Shown piece after piece: positions 49,899 to 58,569 of a DNA stretch of 62,736 bases. Position numbers and translations under genes: made by a program. The notes below the pieces were generated by a model. The model had not been told where the DNA came from. It was given only the letters and a program-made list of their open reading frames with translations, and searched no databases. How positions within the stretch are numbered: position 1 is the first letter of the stretch; every line of letters starts with the position of its first letter. The stretch is from contig JAFGQN010000013.1 in the NCBI GenBank assembly GCA_016935665.1, positions 1-62,736 on the forward strand, given 5' to 3'. The DNA comes from Deltaproteobacteria bacterium. GTDB lineage: Bacteria; Myxococcota_A; Polyangia; JAAYKL01.

Positions 49899-50813
49899 CT
49901 ATCCGATGGGCCCATCGCCCAGCATTGCCAGAACCGCTCGATTGGCCTTTTTCGCCACTTCCTCTGGAACGGTAATGCGCGGTGAAAGATCTTCGAGAGA
50001 CCAGAGTATTTTTTCCAGCGTAATTTTTTTCATGTTTTCGCACACCGCCTGTTCCAGCAGAGGAACAAACGTTTTTCCGGGATTTTCCTTGCGCAGGCGA
50101 TGCAAAAGTCCAATTTCGGTTCCTACCACGATGGTTTGCGCGTCGGACTGTTTGGCCCATGTGCACATCTGCCCAGTGCTCAGTGCCCCATCGGCCGACA
50201 GACATACTTCTTTACGGCTTTCGGGGTGCACGATGACAGGGGCACCGGGCCAGGCTTCGCGCGCGGCTGTGACGTGGGCTTCCAATTGTCGGGCATGGGT
50301 GGGGCAGTAGCCGTCAAAGAGAATGATATCTCTTTCTGTCATTCGGCTCACATGTCCGCCCAGATATTTGTCCGGAACAAAAATAATCTCCCGTTCCAGA
50401 GGAATGCGCCGGATAATGTCCACCGCATTTGAAGACGTGCAGCAAACATCGCTTACGGCCTTTACATCTGCGGTACTGTTGACGTAACACACCACCACCG
50501 CATCTGGATGCTGTTTTTTTAGCGCCAGTACATCTTCGCCCGATGCCATGTCGGCCATTGGACATCCGGCGTGGGCATCGGGAAGCAGCACGGTTTTTTC
50601 CGGTGAAAGCATGGCAGCGGTTTCCGCCATGAAGTGCACCCCGCAAAAGACCACTACGTCTTCCTGCAGATTGGCTGCTTTTTTGGCCAGTTCCAGTGAA
50701 TCACCGGAGAAATCCGCGACATCCTGCACGTCTGCCAGCTGGTAATTGTGGGCGAGAATAACCGCATTGCGCTTTTTTTTCAGTTTTTGTATCTTTTCGA
50801 CAATCTCAGTCAC
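49899..50813 (-). CDS. nadA: quinolinate synthase A
   Basis: A 304-residue 4Fe-4S enzyme condensing iminoaspartate and dihydroxyacetone phosphate into quinolinate for NAD. The cluster cysteines sit in VVFCGVHFMAETAAML, SDVCCTSSNAVDI and EQAVCENMKKITLEK. ILAHNYQLADVQDVADFSGDS is typical. Translation starts at GTG (50813) after AAGGAA. It is the first gene of the nadA-thiGHS-larE-bioB operon. NadB is not in the window. Confidence 0.96.
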   Translation of the reverse strand: MTEIVEKIQKLKKKRNAVILAHNYQLADVQDVADFSGDSLELAKKAANLQEDVVVFCGVHFMAETAAMLSPEKTVLLPDAHAGCPMADMASGEDVLALKKQHPDAVVVCYVNSTADVKAVSDVCCTSSNAVDIIRRIPLEREIIFVPDKYLGGHVSRMTERDIILFDGYCPTHARQLEAHVTAAREAWPGAPVIVHPESRKEVCLSADGALSTGQMCTWAKQSDAQTIVVGTEIGLLHRLRKENPGKTFVPLLEQAVCENMKKITLEKILWSLEDLSPRITVPEEVAKKANRAVLAMLGDGPIG

Positions 50814-51222
50814 GAGTGATTCCTTATATCGCTGCCAAACCCCAACATCGCGCAGTGGGATTCATTTCAAAAAAACGGAGTGAAGAATAATCACGAATTG
50901 CCCGGCAGGTCAATGGCGCACGGGAGGGAAGTGCGTTTATCGTTTCGGCGTAATATTGAAGAAGCGAATTGCACCGTTTGTTCCGGTTCCCATTTTTAAG
51001 GATTTAACGGGTGTTGATAAGGGATGGCGATTTAGTCCCAATGGAAATTATTTTTCCAGAAGTCCGATGGGAACATTCTCAAGCCGGGGAAATCTAACAG
51101 AAATAATGCGCCTGTCGTAGCCCATCGGGCGCACATGACCGGTCATTTGGGGACAAAAGTGAAACGCCTGTCGCACTTTCGCGAGCGATGGGATTTTCAA
51201 AAAATAATTAAGACAGGAGACG
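50814..51222. other. intergenic region between divergent nadA operon and VIT protein gene
   Basis: About 409 bases contain the leader of the nadA-thi operon. I looked for a TPP riboswitch core on the minus strand and did not find it. A perfect 12-base palindrome, ATGACCGGTCAT, lies at 51135-51146, about 77 bases before the VIT gene start, and could be an operator. No small gene is recognised. Confidence 0.45.
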
Positions 51223-54200
51223 ATGGAAATGCCAATGTTGCCATTGCGTCGCACGGGTGTGCGGCATCGACCGGAATTTATATTGATGATTGCCCTTATT
51301 TGTGGTTGCGCGATTTTCGCCTGTTCGCGAAAAATCGAATCCCGTACCCCAGAGGAGGTCAATCTGGGAAAAACCAATTTTTCGAAGACGCCGGGATTGC
51401 GCTGGACCACTGATGCGGCGGATATGGCGCCGGTGAATCTGACGGCTTCGGATGGAAAAGGGCTTCGGCTGCAGACGTATAAAGCAAAAGGAGTTGTACA
51501 GGGGCCGCTGGCATTCACAGAACTCCACCTGACGTTCGCCAATCCGGAAAGCCGAACCAAAGAGGGATATTTTGAAATTACATTACCGCCCGGCGCGGCG
51601 ATTTCGCGCTTTGCCATGAAGATTGGCGCCAAATGGCAGGAGGCGGAAATGGTGGAGCGACAACGGGCCAGGCAAACCTTTGAGGATTTTCTGCATCGTC
51701 GCCAGGATCCGGCGCTGCTGGAAAAAAAGGCGGGCAATCAGTTTCGCGCGCGGGTGTTTCCCATTTTGGCCAACGCAACAAAGGAAATTATTGTATCGTG
51801 GTCACAGGAGATTCATCGCACACCCTACACATTGTATCTGGCGGGGCTTTCCAAAGTGCAAAAGCTGATGGTGGAGGTGACGGATGCCACCCCCGGCCTG
51901 AAGGCGTCCACTTATGAATTGGTGGCACGACGGGTGGTACCAGCCGGAAACATAGTGTTTCAGCCGCGGGAGACAACGGTGAATACGGGTGCCTGGTCCG
52001 GACTGCAAAACGACGATTTGCGCGTAATTGAGCTTCGGCCCACATTCGCAGACACACAGGATGATGTATCCGCATTGACAGTGCTGTTGGACACCAGCGC
52101 GTCCCGTAGTCTGGGATTTCGAAAACAAATTGAGCAGGTCGCTTCCGTTATCGACGCGTTGCGTTTGAAGCAGAATGCGGATTTTCAACTGCGGGTAATC
52201 TGTTTCGATCAGGTGGTGACCCCAATGTTTGACGGGCAGGCGTCCGCTTTTGGAAAACGGGCCGTATCGCAGATTGTCAATCGCGCGGCATTGGGGGCAT
52301 CCAGCCTGAAGGCGGCGTTGAGATGGGTTCACGCTCACAAGAAAAAAAATGATCGCATCCTGCTGGTGACCGACGGTGTGATGACGGTGGAAAATGAGGA
52401 CGCGGTCCCATTGATTGAAGTGGTCCACTCACTTTCGTCTCGCGGCGTGCAGCGAATCGATGCCATTGCGACAGGTGGCATTCGGGACGAGTCTGTGCTT
52501 ACAGATATGGTGAACGCGAATCTGCAACGGGCCGGAGTGGTGCTGGACGGCGAGCTGCCTGTCGAAACGCTGGCCATGCGTCTGTTGCAGCAGGCAAAAA
52601 CAGAAATCCCAGTTGCCGTTACTGGCGCCAACTGGTTTTGGCCCGCATCGTTGAAGGGTGTTCAAAGCGGTGACGCCTTTCTGGTCTATGTGGGCGCGTC
52701 GCCCGGTGCGGATGTTCGAGTATCGCTGGAGGGCATTGATGGGGCGCCCGATGTGGTCACGTTTTTTCCGGTGGAGCGGGCCTTGTTGGAGCGGTCGAGT
52801 GTGATTGCCCAGATTGAAAAGGCCAAAGGCATTTTTGATGCGCAGGCGACCGCTGATGAAAAACGCGCCCTTCGAAACGAGATTGTGGCGCTATCGGTGG
52901 AAAATCGCGTGCTGTCTGATTTTACGGCGTTGCTGGTGCTGGAGACAGAATGGGATTACGCGCGCTACAACATAAAACGACAGGCGCTTGCGGATATTCT
53001 GGTGGTTCAAAATGGAGGCGTGGCGTCCATGACGCGCGACGATGTGAATGTTGTATTATCGGCCAAAGATATGCGAAGGACGCAGAGAGAGCTGGCGGAG
53101 AGTCGGCAGCGCGGTGAAGAAGGACAAATGGGCAAACGGGACAGCGCCAGACGAGAGGTCGGCGCGCATTTTGGTATTCGTGGCCCTGCAGAGCAACGGG
53201 ACCCGGGGTTGGACCCTGAAAACGTGTTGGGCGCATTGATGGGTTCAGAGGTAGCCGCATTCGATGATGCGGAGATTGGCGGATTGGGGATACAGGGGAC
53301 GGGGCGTGGTGGCGGCGGTACCGGGGAAGGCACAATTGGCCTTGGGAATCTGAATACTATTGGTCACGGTGGCGGTGGCGGCAATGGATTCGGTTTTGGC
53401 GGTGGCGGCAATGGATTCGGTTTTGGTGGTGGCGGCAATGGATCCGGTTTTGGCGGTGGCGGCAGTGGATCTGGTTTTGGTCGTGGCGCAGGGGGGCTTG
53501 GAGGCCGTCGCGGTGCAAGCGCTCCGATTCGTTTCGGAGCAGCAACAGTGCAGGGCGCATTGTCCAAAGAAGTGATTCATCGGATTGTGCGACGTCATAT
53601 GAACGAAATTAAGTTTTGTTTTGAGCGCGAACTGGCGCGAACGCCCGATTTGCAGGGACGTATCGATGTTCGGTTTACCATTTCCGGGACTGGTTCGGTT
53701 GCGGCATCGACCGTGGCGCAATCTGATTTGGGGAATACCCAGGTGGAAAAATGTATTGTTGCGGCGGTCCGCCGCTGGACATTTCCCAATCCAGTTGATG
53801 GCGCTGTCGTCCATGTGACCTATCCGTTTATGTGGACTCCCCCCGGCTCACCAACGCCCCATACCGACGCATTGGCTCTTCAACGTGCCAAACTGCCGCC
53901 GATTTTTTCGAAAAATCAAAAAGAAAAAATATTCAGGGAAAACAGGCAGCGGGCCAAACAGACAGCCTACATTGGAAAGCTGGCTGAGGTGATGGGGCTG
54001 GTGCGTGTGCATCAATACGACAAGGCCATGCAGAAAGCGCAATCCTGGGTGGCGAAGTCCCCCGATGACCTGTTGGCCTACGTGGCGTTGGGAGAGGCGT
54101 TCGAAGCGATGGGAAATCCGGCTGCAGCAGCGCGTGCGTATGGTTCCATCATTGACCTGTATCCGTCTCGCGCGGATATGCGACGCATGGCCGGCGAGCG

Positions 54201-54876
54201 ACTGGAGCGACTGGGAACAACGGCACAGTCGCTGGTGATTGACACATACCGGCAAGCGGTGGCTCAGCGTCCCGACCATCCTGCGAGTCACCGACTGTAT
54301 GCATGGGCGCTGTTTCGCGCCGGACGCTATGAGGCCGCTTTGCAGGCCATGCATGACGGCGTGTCGCAAGGATACCCCTCCGGGCGTTTCACCGGTGTGG
54401 TGGGCGCCATGCGCGAGGAAGGCCGGTTGATGCTGTGGGTATGGGAAAAAAAAGAACCGGAATCGAAAAAAAACAGTGACATGAAAAACTGGTTTTCCGA
54501 GCGGGTGGGTGCCCCTGGCCCCTCCACACGGTTTGTGTTGCATTGGGAATCCGACGCCAATGACGTGGACCTCCACGTGTTCGACAATCTGGGCCATCAC
54601 GCGTTGTACAATTCCAGATACTTGCCTGGCGGCGGGGAGCTGGTGGCAGATGTGACCAATGGCTATGGCCCGGAATTTTTCATTATCAACGGTGAAATCC
54701 GGGGCGCTCCATATGCGTTGCAGGCGCATTATTACAGTCGCGGTCCCATGGGGTATGGTATGGGCACGCTGCAGGTGATAAACGTGTCCCAAAAGGGGGA
54801 GCTGTCATATGAATTCAGGCCGTTTATTGTTATGAGGGATGGCGCGTATGTGGGATTGGGAATGGTGCAGGGATGA
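51223..54876 (+). CDS. VIT/VWA lipoprotein with Gly-rich repeats, AgmX/PglI-like domain, TPRs and DUF2135-like C-terminus
   Basis: A 1217-residue mosaic. The signal ends ICGCAIFACSRK, probably a lipobox. A VIT domain (about 65-220: GPLAFTELHLTFANPESRTK, MVERQRARQTFEDFLHRR) is followed by a VWA domain (about 285-450: ALTVLLDTSASRSLGFR). Gly-rich repeats (about 685-765) lead to an AgmX/PglI-like domain (about 770-875) with two cysteines, NEIKFCFERELART and QVEKCIVAAVRRWTFPNP. TPR units fill about 920-1060. The C-terminus resembles DUF2135 (HWESDANDVDLHVFDNLGHH, DVTNGYGPEFF). ATG 51229 fits AGGAGA better than 51223. The role is probably in a surface machine; its end is 1 base from mtgA's. Confidence 0.83.
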   Translation: MEMPMLPLRRTGVRHRPEFILMIALICGCAIFACSRKIESRTPEEVNLGKTNFSKTPGLRWTTDAADMAPVNLTASDGKGLRLQTYKAKGVVQGPLAFTELHLTFANPESRTKEGYFEITLPPGAAISRFAMKIGAKWQEAEMVERQRARQTFEDFLHRRQDPALLEKKAGNQFRARVFPILANATKEIIVSWSQEIHRTPYTLYLAGLSKVQKLMVEVTDATPGLKASTYELVARRVVPAGNIVFQPRETTVNTGAWSGLQNDDLRVIELRPTFADTQDDVSALTVLLDTSASRSLGFRKQIEQVASVIDALRLKQNADFQLRVICFDQVVTPMFDGQASAFGKRAVSQIVNRAALGASSLKAALRWVHAHKKKNDRILLVTDGVMTVENEDAVPLIEVVHSLSSRGVQRIDAIATGGIRDESVLTDMVNANLQRAGVVLDGELPVETLAMRLLQQAKTEIPVAVTGANWFWPASLKGVQSGDAFLVYVGASPGADVRVSLEGIDGAPDVVTFFPVERALLERSSVIAQIEKAKGIFDAQATADEKRALRNEIVALSVENRVLSDFTALLVLETEWDYARYNIKRQALADILVVQNGGVASMTRDDVNVVLSAKDMRRTQRELAESRQRGEEGQMGKRDSARREVGAHFGIRGPAEQRDPGLDPENVLGALMGSEVAAFDDAEIGGLGIQGTGRGGGGTGEGTIGLGNLNTIGHGGGGGNGFGFGGGGNGFGFGGGGNGSGFGGGGSGSGFGRGAGGLGGRRGASAPIRFGAATVQGALSKEVIHRIVRRHMNEIKFCFERELARTPDLQGRIDVRFTISGTGSVAASTVAQSDLGNTQVEKCIVAAVRRWTFPNPVDGAVVHVTYPFMWTPPGSPTPHTDALALQRAKLPPIFSKNQKEKIFRENRQRAKQTAYIGKLAEVMGLVRVHQYDKAMQKAQSWVAKSPDDLLAYVALGEAFEAMGNPAAAARAYGSIIDLYPSRADMRRMAGERLERLGTTAQSLVIDTYRQAVAQRPDHPASHRLYAWALFRAGRYEAALQAMHDGVSQGYPSGRFTGVVGAMREEGRLMLWVWEKKEPESKKNSDMKNWFSERVGAPGPSTRFVLHWESDANDVDLHVFDNLGHHALYNSRYLPGGGELVADVTNGYGPEFFIINGEIRGAPYALQAHYYSRGPMGYGMGTLQVINVSQKGELSYEFRPFIVMRDGAYVGLGMVQG
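53374..53481 (+). repeat. four 27-base tandem repeats encoding Gly/Phe-rich units
   Basis: Units at 53374-53400, 53401-53427, 53428-53454 and 53455-53481 differ at only a few bases and each encodes GGGNGFGFG or a variant (GGGSGSGFG). Such arrays can change in copy number by slippage without breaking the frame. Confidence 0.9.
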
Positions 54877-54877
54877 T

Positions 54878-55600
54878 TTATCGGGACAACAGTTTTCGCG
54901 TGGCGGGACGTTTTTGCAGATATGCCATCTGCGATAAAATCCAGCGCACCTTTTTTTTCATGTGCGCATCCGGTTTGGCGGGATTGAGTTTTTTTGGGTT
55001 GGGCAGGCTGGCGGCAATGCGTGCTGCTTCAATCCGGGTGAGCGACTTCGCCGATTTATTAAAATAGGTGTGGGCAGCGGCCTGTGCGCCAAAGATTCCT
55101 TTGCCCATCTCCACCTGATTCAGATAAAGTTCCAGGATGCGCTTTTTGCCATACAGTTTTTCCATTAAAAATGTGTAATAAACCTCCAGCCCCTTGCGCA
55201 ACCAGTTGCGTCCCTGCCACAAAAATATATTTTTGGCCGTCTGCTGACTGATGGTGGATGCGCCCCTAAGGGACTTTCCTGTCTGATTGTGGGCAATTGC
55301 GTTTTTTATCCCGGTCACATCAAAACCATCGTGCACCGCAAAGAGCTGATCTTCGGAGGCGATCACGGCCAGCTGCAGATGCGGCGATATTTGGTCGAGT
55401 GGGACCGTTTCCCGATTGAACGTATAGCCTTCAAGTACTGCTCCGAACTGCGTGGCGGTAAGCGGGGGATGTATCCATTTGCACCATGCAATGTGCACTA
55501 TATGAAGGAGAACAAGGGCAATGAGCAACCGTTTGGCCACGGTTTTACCCTTTTCCCGGATTTCTTTTTTGAGAGCGGCGAATTTCTTTTTCTGCGTCAT
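54878..55600 (-). CDS. mtgA: monofunctional peptidoglycan glycosyltransferase
   Basis: A 240-residue GT51 enzyme that polymerises lipid II glycan strands. One membrane helix (LLIALVLLHIVHIAW, about 25-42) precedes the catalytic domain with AVIASEDQLFAVHDGFD (catalytic Glu), RGASTISQQTAKNIFL, GKKRILELYLNQVEMGKGIFG and RIEAARIAASLPNPKKLNP. No transpeptidase domain. It follows the CBS protein gene after 30 bases on the same strand. Confidence 0.95.
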   Translation of the reverse strand: MTQKKKFAALKKEIREKGKTVAKRLLIALVLLHIVHIAWCKWIHPPLTATQFGAVLEGYTFNRETVPLDQISPHLQLAVIASEDQLFAVHDGFDVTGIKNAIAHNQTGKSLRGASTISQQTAKNIFLWQGRNWLRKGLEVYYTFLMEKLYGKKRILELYLNQVEMGKGIFGAQAAAHTYFNKSAKSLTRIEAARIAASLPNPKKLNPAKPDAHMKKKVRWILSQMAYLQKRPATRKLLSR

Positions 55601-55630
55601 TTTTCAATGGGAGAGATAACGGAAGCCAAA

Positions 55631-56071
55631 CTACTGTGTCAATATTGCGTTGGATAAATCTCCTCTGGAGATAGTGCCGGCCAGATGTCCCTGTGTCACT
55701 ACGGGAAGAATGCGAATCTGTCGGTTGATCATGCTGGCGGCGGCCTTGAGCAGTTCATCAGACGGATTTAAAACAATTGGCGAAGAAATAATCAGCGGCG
55801 TGATGGGGCGGTTGGCCAGTTCCCGGCCTTTTTCCAGAAAAACGCGCCATACCTGATGCAGTGGCACATCGCCCTGGATGAGTTCATCGTAATCCGGCAG
55901 TGCGGCGCGAATGAGATCACCTTCTGACAGCACGCCCACAAATGCACCGTTGTCATCGATCACCATCAGGTCGCTCACCTGGGTGCGACTGACCAGTGCA
56001 GCGGCGTCGCACAGCCGAGCACGCCTGTTTATGGTGGTGGGAGACGGGTTCATTATATCGCTGATTTTCAT
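55631..56071 (-). CDS. tandem CBS-domain protein
   Basis: A 146-residue protein of two CBS domains and nothing else. The first begins MKISDIMNPSPTTINRRARL with VIDDNGAFVGVLSEGDLIRA, and the second has SPIVLNPSDELLKAAASMI and VVTQGHLAGTISRGDL. Such proteins sense adenosyl nucleotides. GAAGGAGAACCC precedes the ATG at 56071. It is upstream of mtgA in the same direction; a regulatory link to the cell wall is possible but unproven. Confidence 0.88.
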   Translation of the reverse strand: MKISDIMNPSPTTINRRARLCDAAALVSRTQVSDLMVIDDNGAFVGVLSEGDLIRAALPDYDELIQGDVPLHQVWRVFLEKGRELANRPITPLIISSPIVLNPSDELLKAAASMINRQIRILPVVTQGHLAGTISRGDLSNAILTQ

Positions 56072-56181
56072 GGGTTCTCCTTCAATTAATTGGGCGAAAA
56101 AGTTGCTCCGTGCCTGCACTCAGGCAATAAAGTTTATAGTTTCATATCGGTTTTCAGTTTTGGTTTCAGTTAAGGATACTC

Positions 56182-58425
56182 ATGAACAGCGATCTCGTCC
56201 AACATATACTCAAAAGCAGCGAGAGGGCGGAATTCAAGCCGGACAAAGGACTGTTTGGGGCCACCACTCTGGGGGTGGGCGCGCTGCTTGGCGCGGGGGT
56301 GTATGTTCTCATTGGTTTGGCCGCGTCGTCGGCGGGCCCCGGGCTTTGGCTGTCTTATGTATTATGTGGGGCCCTTACGGTGTTGACCGTGATGGTGTAT
56401 TCGGATTTTGCCCGGGAAAAAACCGCCTCGGGCGGGGGATATTATTACGCGTATTCGCAACTGGGGAGTTTTTGGGGGTTCATTGTGGGGTGGCATCTGG
56501 CGGTGGGCAGTATTTTCGCCTGTGCACTTTACGCGTTTGGGTTTGCCTCTTATGTCACGTCCCTTTCCGGGATTCGTTCAGTGCCCGACTGGGAAATTAA
56601 ACTGATATCCGCCATAGCCATTTTTTCGCTGGTGCTAATGGGCCTTAGGGGCTCCAAAGGCGGTGATTTGCTGGGCAAATTGTTTACCTGGGCCAACGTG
56701 ACGGTGCTGGTGACCATTGCCGTTATCGGCGCAATGGATTTCGATACAGCGCATTTTGAAAATTCATTTCCGAGCGGGATTAGCGGTGTGGGAGGCGCTA
56801 TCTCACTGATTTATATATCCTTTTTTGGTTTTCAGCTGGTCGCAAATAATGCCGAGGAAGTAAGAGACTCAAAAACAACGGTGCCCCGTGCCATGAAACT
56901 CTCACTGCTGATAGCCTTTCTGGTGTATCTGGTGGTGGCGGTGTTTGCGGTTGGGGCCGTGGGGGCCGATGCTCTGGCATCATCTGATGTCCCTCTGGTA
57001 CTTGTGGCCCAGCGGCGTCTGGGAACGGCGGGTTTGATTTTCATAGCGCTTGGAGGTGTGTTGGCATCTGCCGCGGCGCTTAACAGTACACTTATCAGTC
57101 AGAGTCGCCAGATATTTGCCATGGGGCGCGACGGCATGTTGCCAAAACTGCTGGGCGCGGTCACAAAGAAGCGAGGCCAGCCGGCTGCAGCCATGGCCGC
57201 CGGTGGATTGGCCACTGTACTGGTTACTCTTTTTGCGGATGTCACCTTTATTGCCGAGTCGGCCAACTTCGCTATTCTGTTTGCCATGTTGCCAGTGTGT
57301 TTCGGACTGCACCGACTTTATGCCACCAGTGAAAAGAAAGTGAAAAAATGGAAGCGCGCAGTACCCTTCGTGGCCCTTGGGGCCAATGGCGCCTTACTGG
57401 CGACGCTGGATATGGAAGCGTTGACGTTTGGGCTGGGGTTGTTTGGGATAGGGTGCGGGGTCTTTTTAATGTATTCGCGCACCGCGGAAGTGCGCATGCG
57501 CGCCGGCATCAGTATTTCTCTGGATGAAAAGCGCAATTATCTGTCGCTGCTCACGGGGGCCAATCGGATTCTGGTGCCTGTGAGCAATCCCGACACCATT
57601 GAGACCCTTTTTAAGATTTCGAAAGCGCTTTTACCGCCGCACCTTGGTGAAATTGTGGCTTTGCGAATTGCCAGGACGGCAGAGGGAACGCACCCCTACA
57701 GCCATTTGCGAAAGCAACTGGAGCAGAGTGAAATCAGAGCGGTGGAGCAGATGGTGACCATGGCAAAGAGCTGTGATCTGGGTATCCGACCGCTTTTGCG
57801 GGCGACCAACAACCCCGCGCAGGGCATTCGCCACGTGGCAGTGGAGGAGAACTGCAGTCTGATTGTGATGGGATGGACCGCTGGGACCGGCAGCACCCCC
57901 AGCCGCTTTCTGGTGGACGTTGTCACATCATCGATGACGGATTTTGTATTTCTTAATCTTTTGGACAACCGCCCGTTTAAACGAATTGGTGTGGCGCTGG
58001 GGGGCAGAGACAATCTGGCAATGATGGTCAAGATTGCGTCCACCCTTGCCGAGGAAACCCGTGGCAATGTCCACTATTTTACAGTGCTGCCTGACGACTT
58101 CAGTGCCCGGGAACTGCGTTTTTCCAAAGTATTGCAGCGGGAAGCACTGGAAAATCACACTGGATTGGCCACGTTCCACACTGAGCTATTGACCACCCCC
58201 AATGCCCTTGAGACCATCATTGCCAAATCAAAAGAGTTTGATTTGCTGCTGATTGGTTCGGCGCCTCCCATGCAGAGTGTCAGTGACGCGACACTGATTG
58301 GCTCCTTTTCCACAAAAGTGATTGAGCAGGCCAGTTGCGCCACCATTGTGGTTCGACGCACACTTGGATTTGGTCGTTTCATTCCCCCGTTTATCGCTGA
58401 CATGTTCACCTTTGAACGGGATTAG
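56182..58425 (+). CDS. APC-family permease fused to two universal-stress-protein domains
   Basis: A 747-residue protein. Residues 1-435 form the transporter with about 12 membrane helices. FGATTLGVGALLGAGVYVLI in helix 1 and PRAMKLSLLIAFLVYLVVAV later are typical of amino-acid/polyamine/cation permeases. The cytoplasmic C-terminus holds two USP-like domains (about 450-595 and 598-740), with LIVMGWTAG and LLLIGSAPP near their nucleotide-binding ends. Fusions of this type are known, and the USP part probably tunes transport to energy state. Substrate unknown. Single gene. Confidence 0.88.
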   Translation: MNSDLVQHILKSSERAEFKPDKGLFGATTLGVGALLGAGVYVLIGLAASSAGPGLWLSYVLCGALTVLTVMVYSDFAREKTASGGGYYYAYSQLGSFWGFIVGWHLAVGSIFACALYAFGFASYVTSLSGIRSVPDWEIKLISAIAIFSLVLMGLRGSKGGDLLGKLFTWANVTVLVTIAVIGAMDFDTAHFENSFPSGISGVGGAISLIYISFFGFQLVANNAEEVRDSKTTVPRAMKLSLLIAFLVYLVVAVFAVGAVGADALASSDVPLVLVAQRRLGTAGLIFIALGGVLASAAALNSTLISQSRQIFAMGRDGMLPKLLGAVTKKRGQPAAAMAAGGLATVLVTLFADVTFIAESANFAILFAMLPVCFGLHRLYATSEKKVKKWKRAVPFVALGANGALLATLDMEALTFGLGLFGIGCGVFLMYSRTAEVRMRAGISISLDEKRNYLSLLTGANRILVPVSNPDTIETLFKISKALLPPHLGEIVALRIARTAEGTHPYSHLRKQLEQSEIRAVEQMVTMAKSCDLGIRPLLRATNNPAQGIRHVAVEENCSLIVMGWTAGTGSTPSRFLVDVVTSSMTDFVFLNLLDNRPFKRIGVALGGRDNLAMMVKIASTLAEETRGNVHYFTVLPDDFSARELRFSKVLQREALENHTGLATFHTELLTTPNALETIIAKSKEFDLLLIGSAPPMQSVSDATLIGSFSTKVIEQASCATIVVRRTLGFGRFIPPFIADMFTFERD

Positions 58426-58569
58426 CAATCGCATTGACATTGAAAATATTGCCATTTTATCGGTTTTGGTGTTTTTTTGGGAGGGGAGAGTTTGGTGATA
58501 ATCAGAATTTGTACATGGGGGAATCACAGATTGTGCTTTCAGGATAACTCATTGAGAAGGAATATTTTA

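Noticed and set aside
50814-51222. Possible TPP riboswitch upstream of the nadA-thiGHS operon
   Set aside because: I could not find the conserved CTGAGA and ACCTGATCTGG-type core on the minus strand.
53374-53481. Short regular repeats as a CRISPR array
   Set aside because: Units are 27-base in-frame Gly-rich codons with no unique spacers and lie inside a coding gene.
53848-54792. His-rich 314-codon minus-strand frame
   Set aside because: Antisense of the TPR and DUF2135-like part of the VIT protein, which has clear domain sequence.
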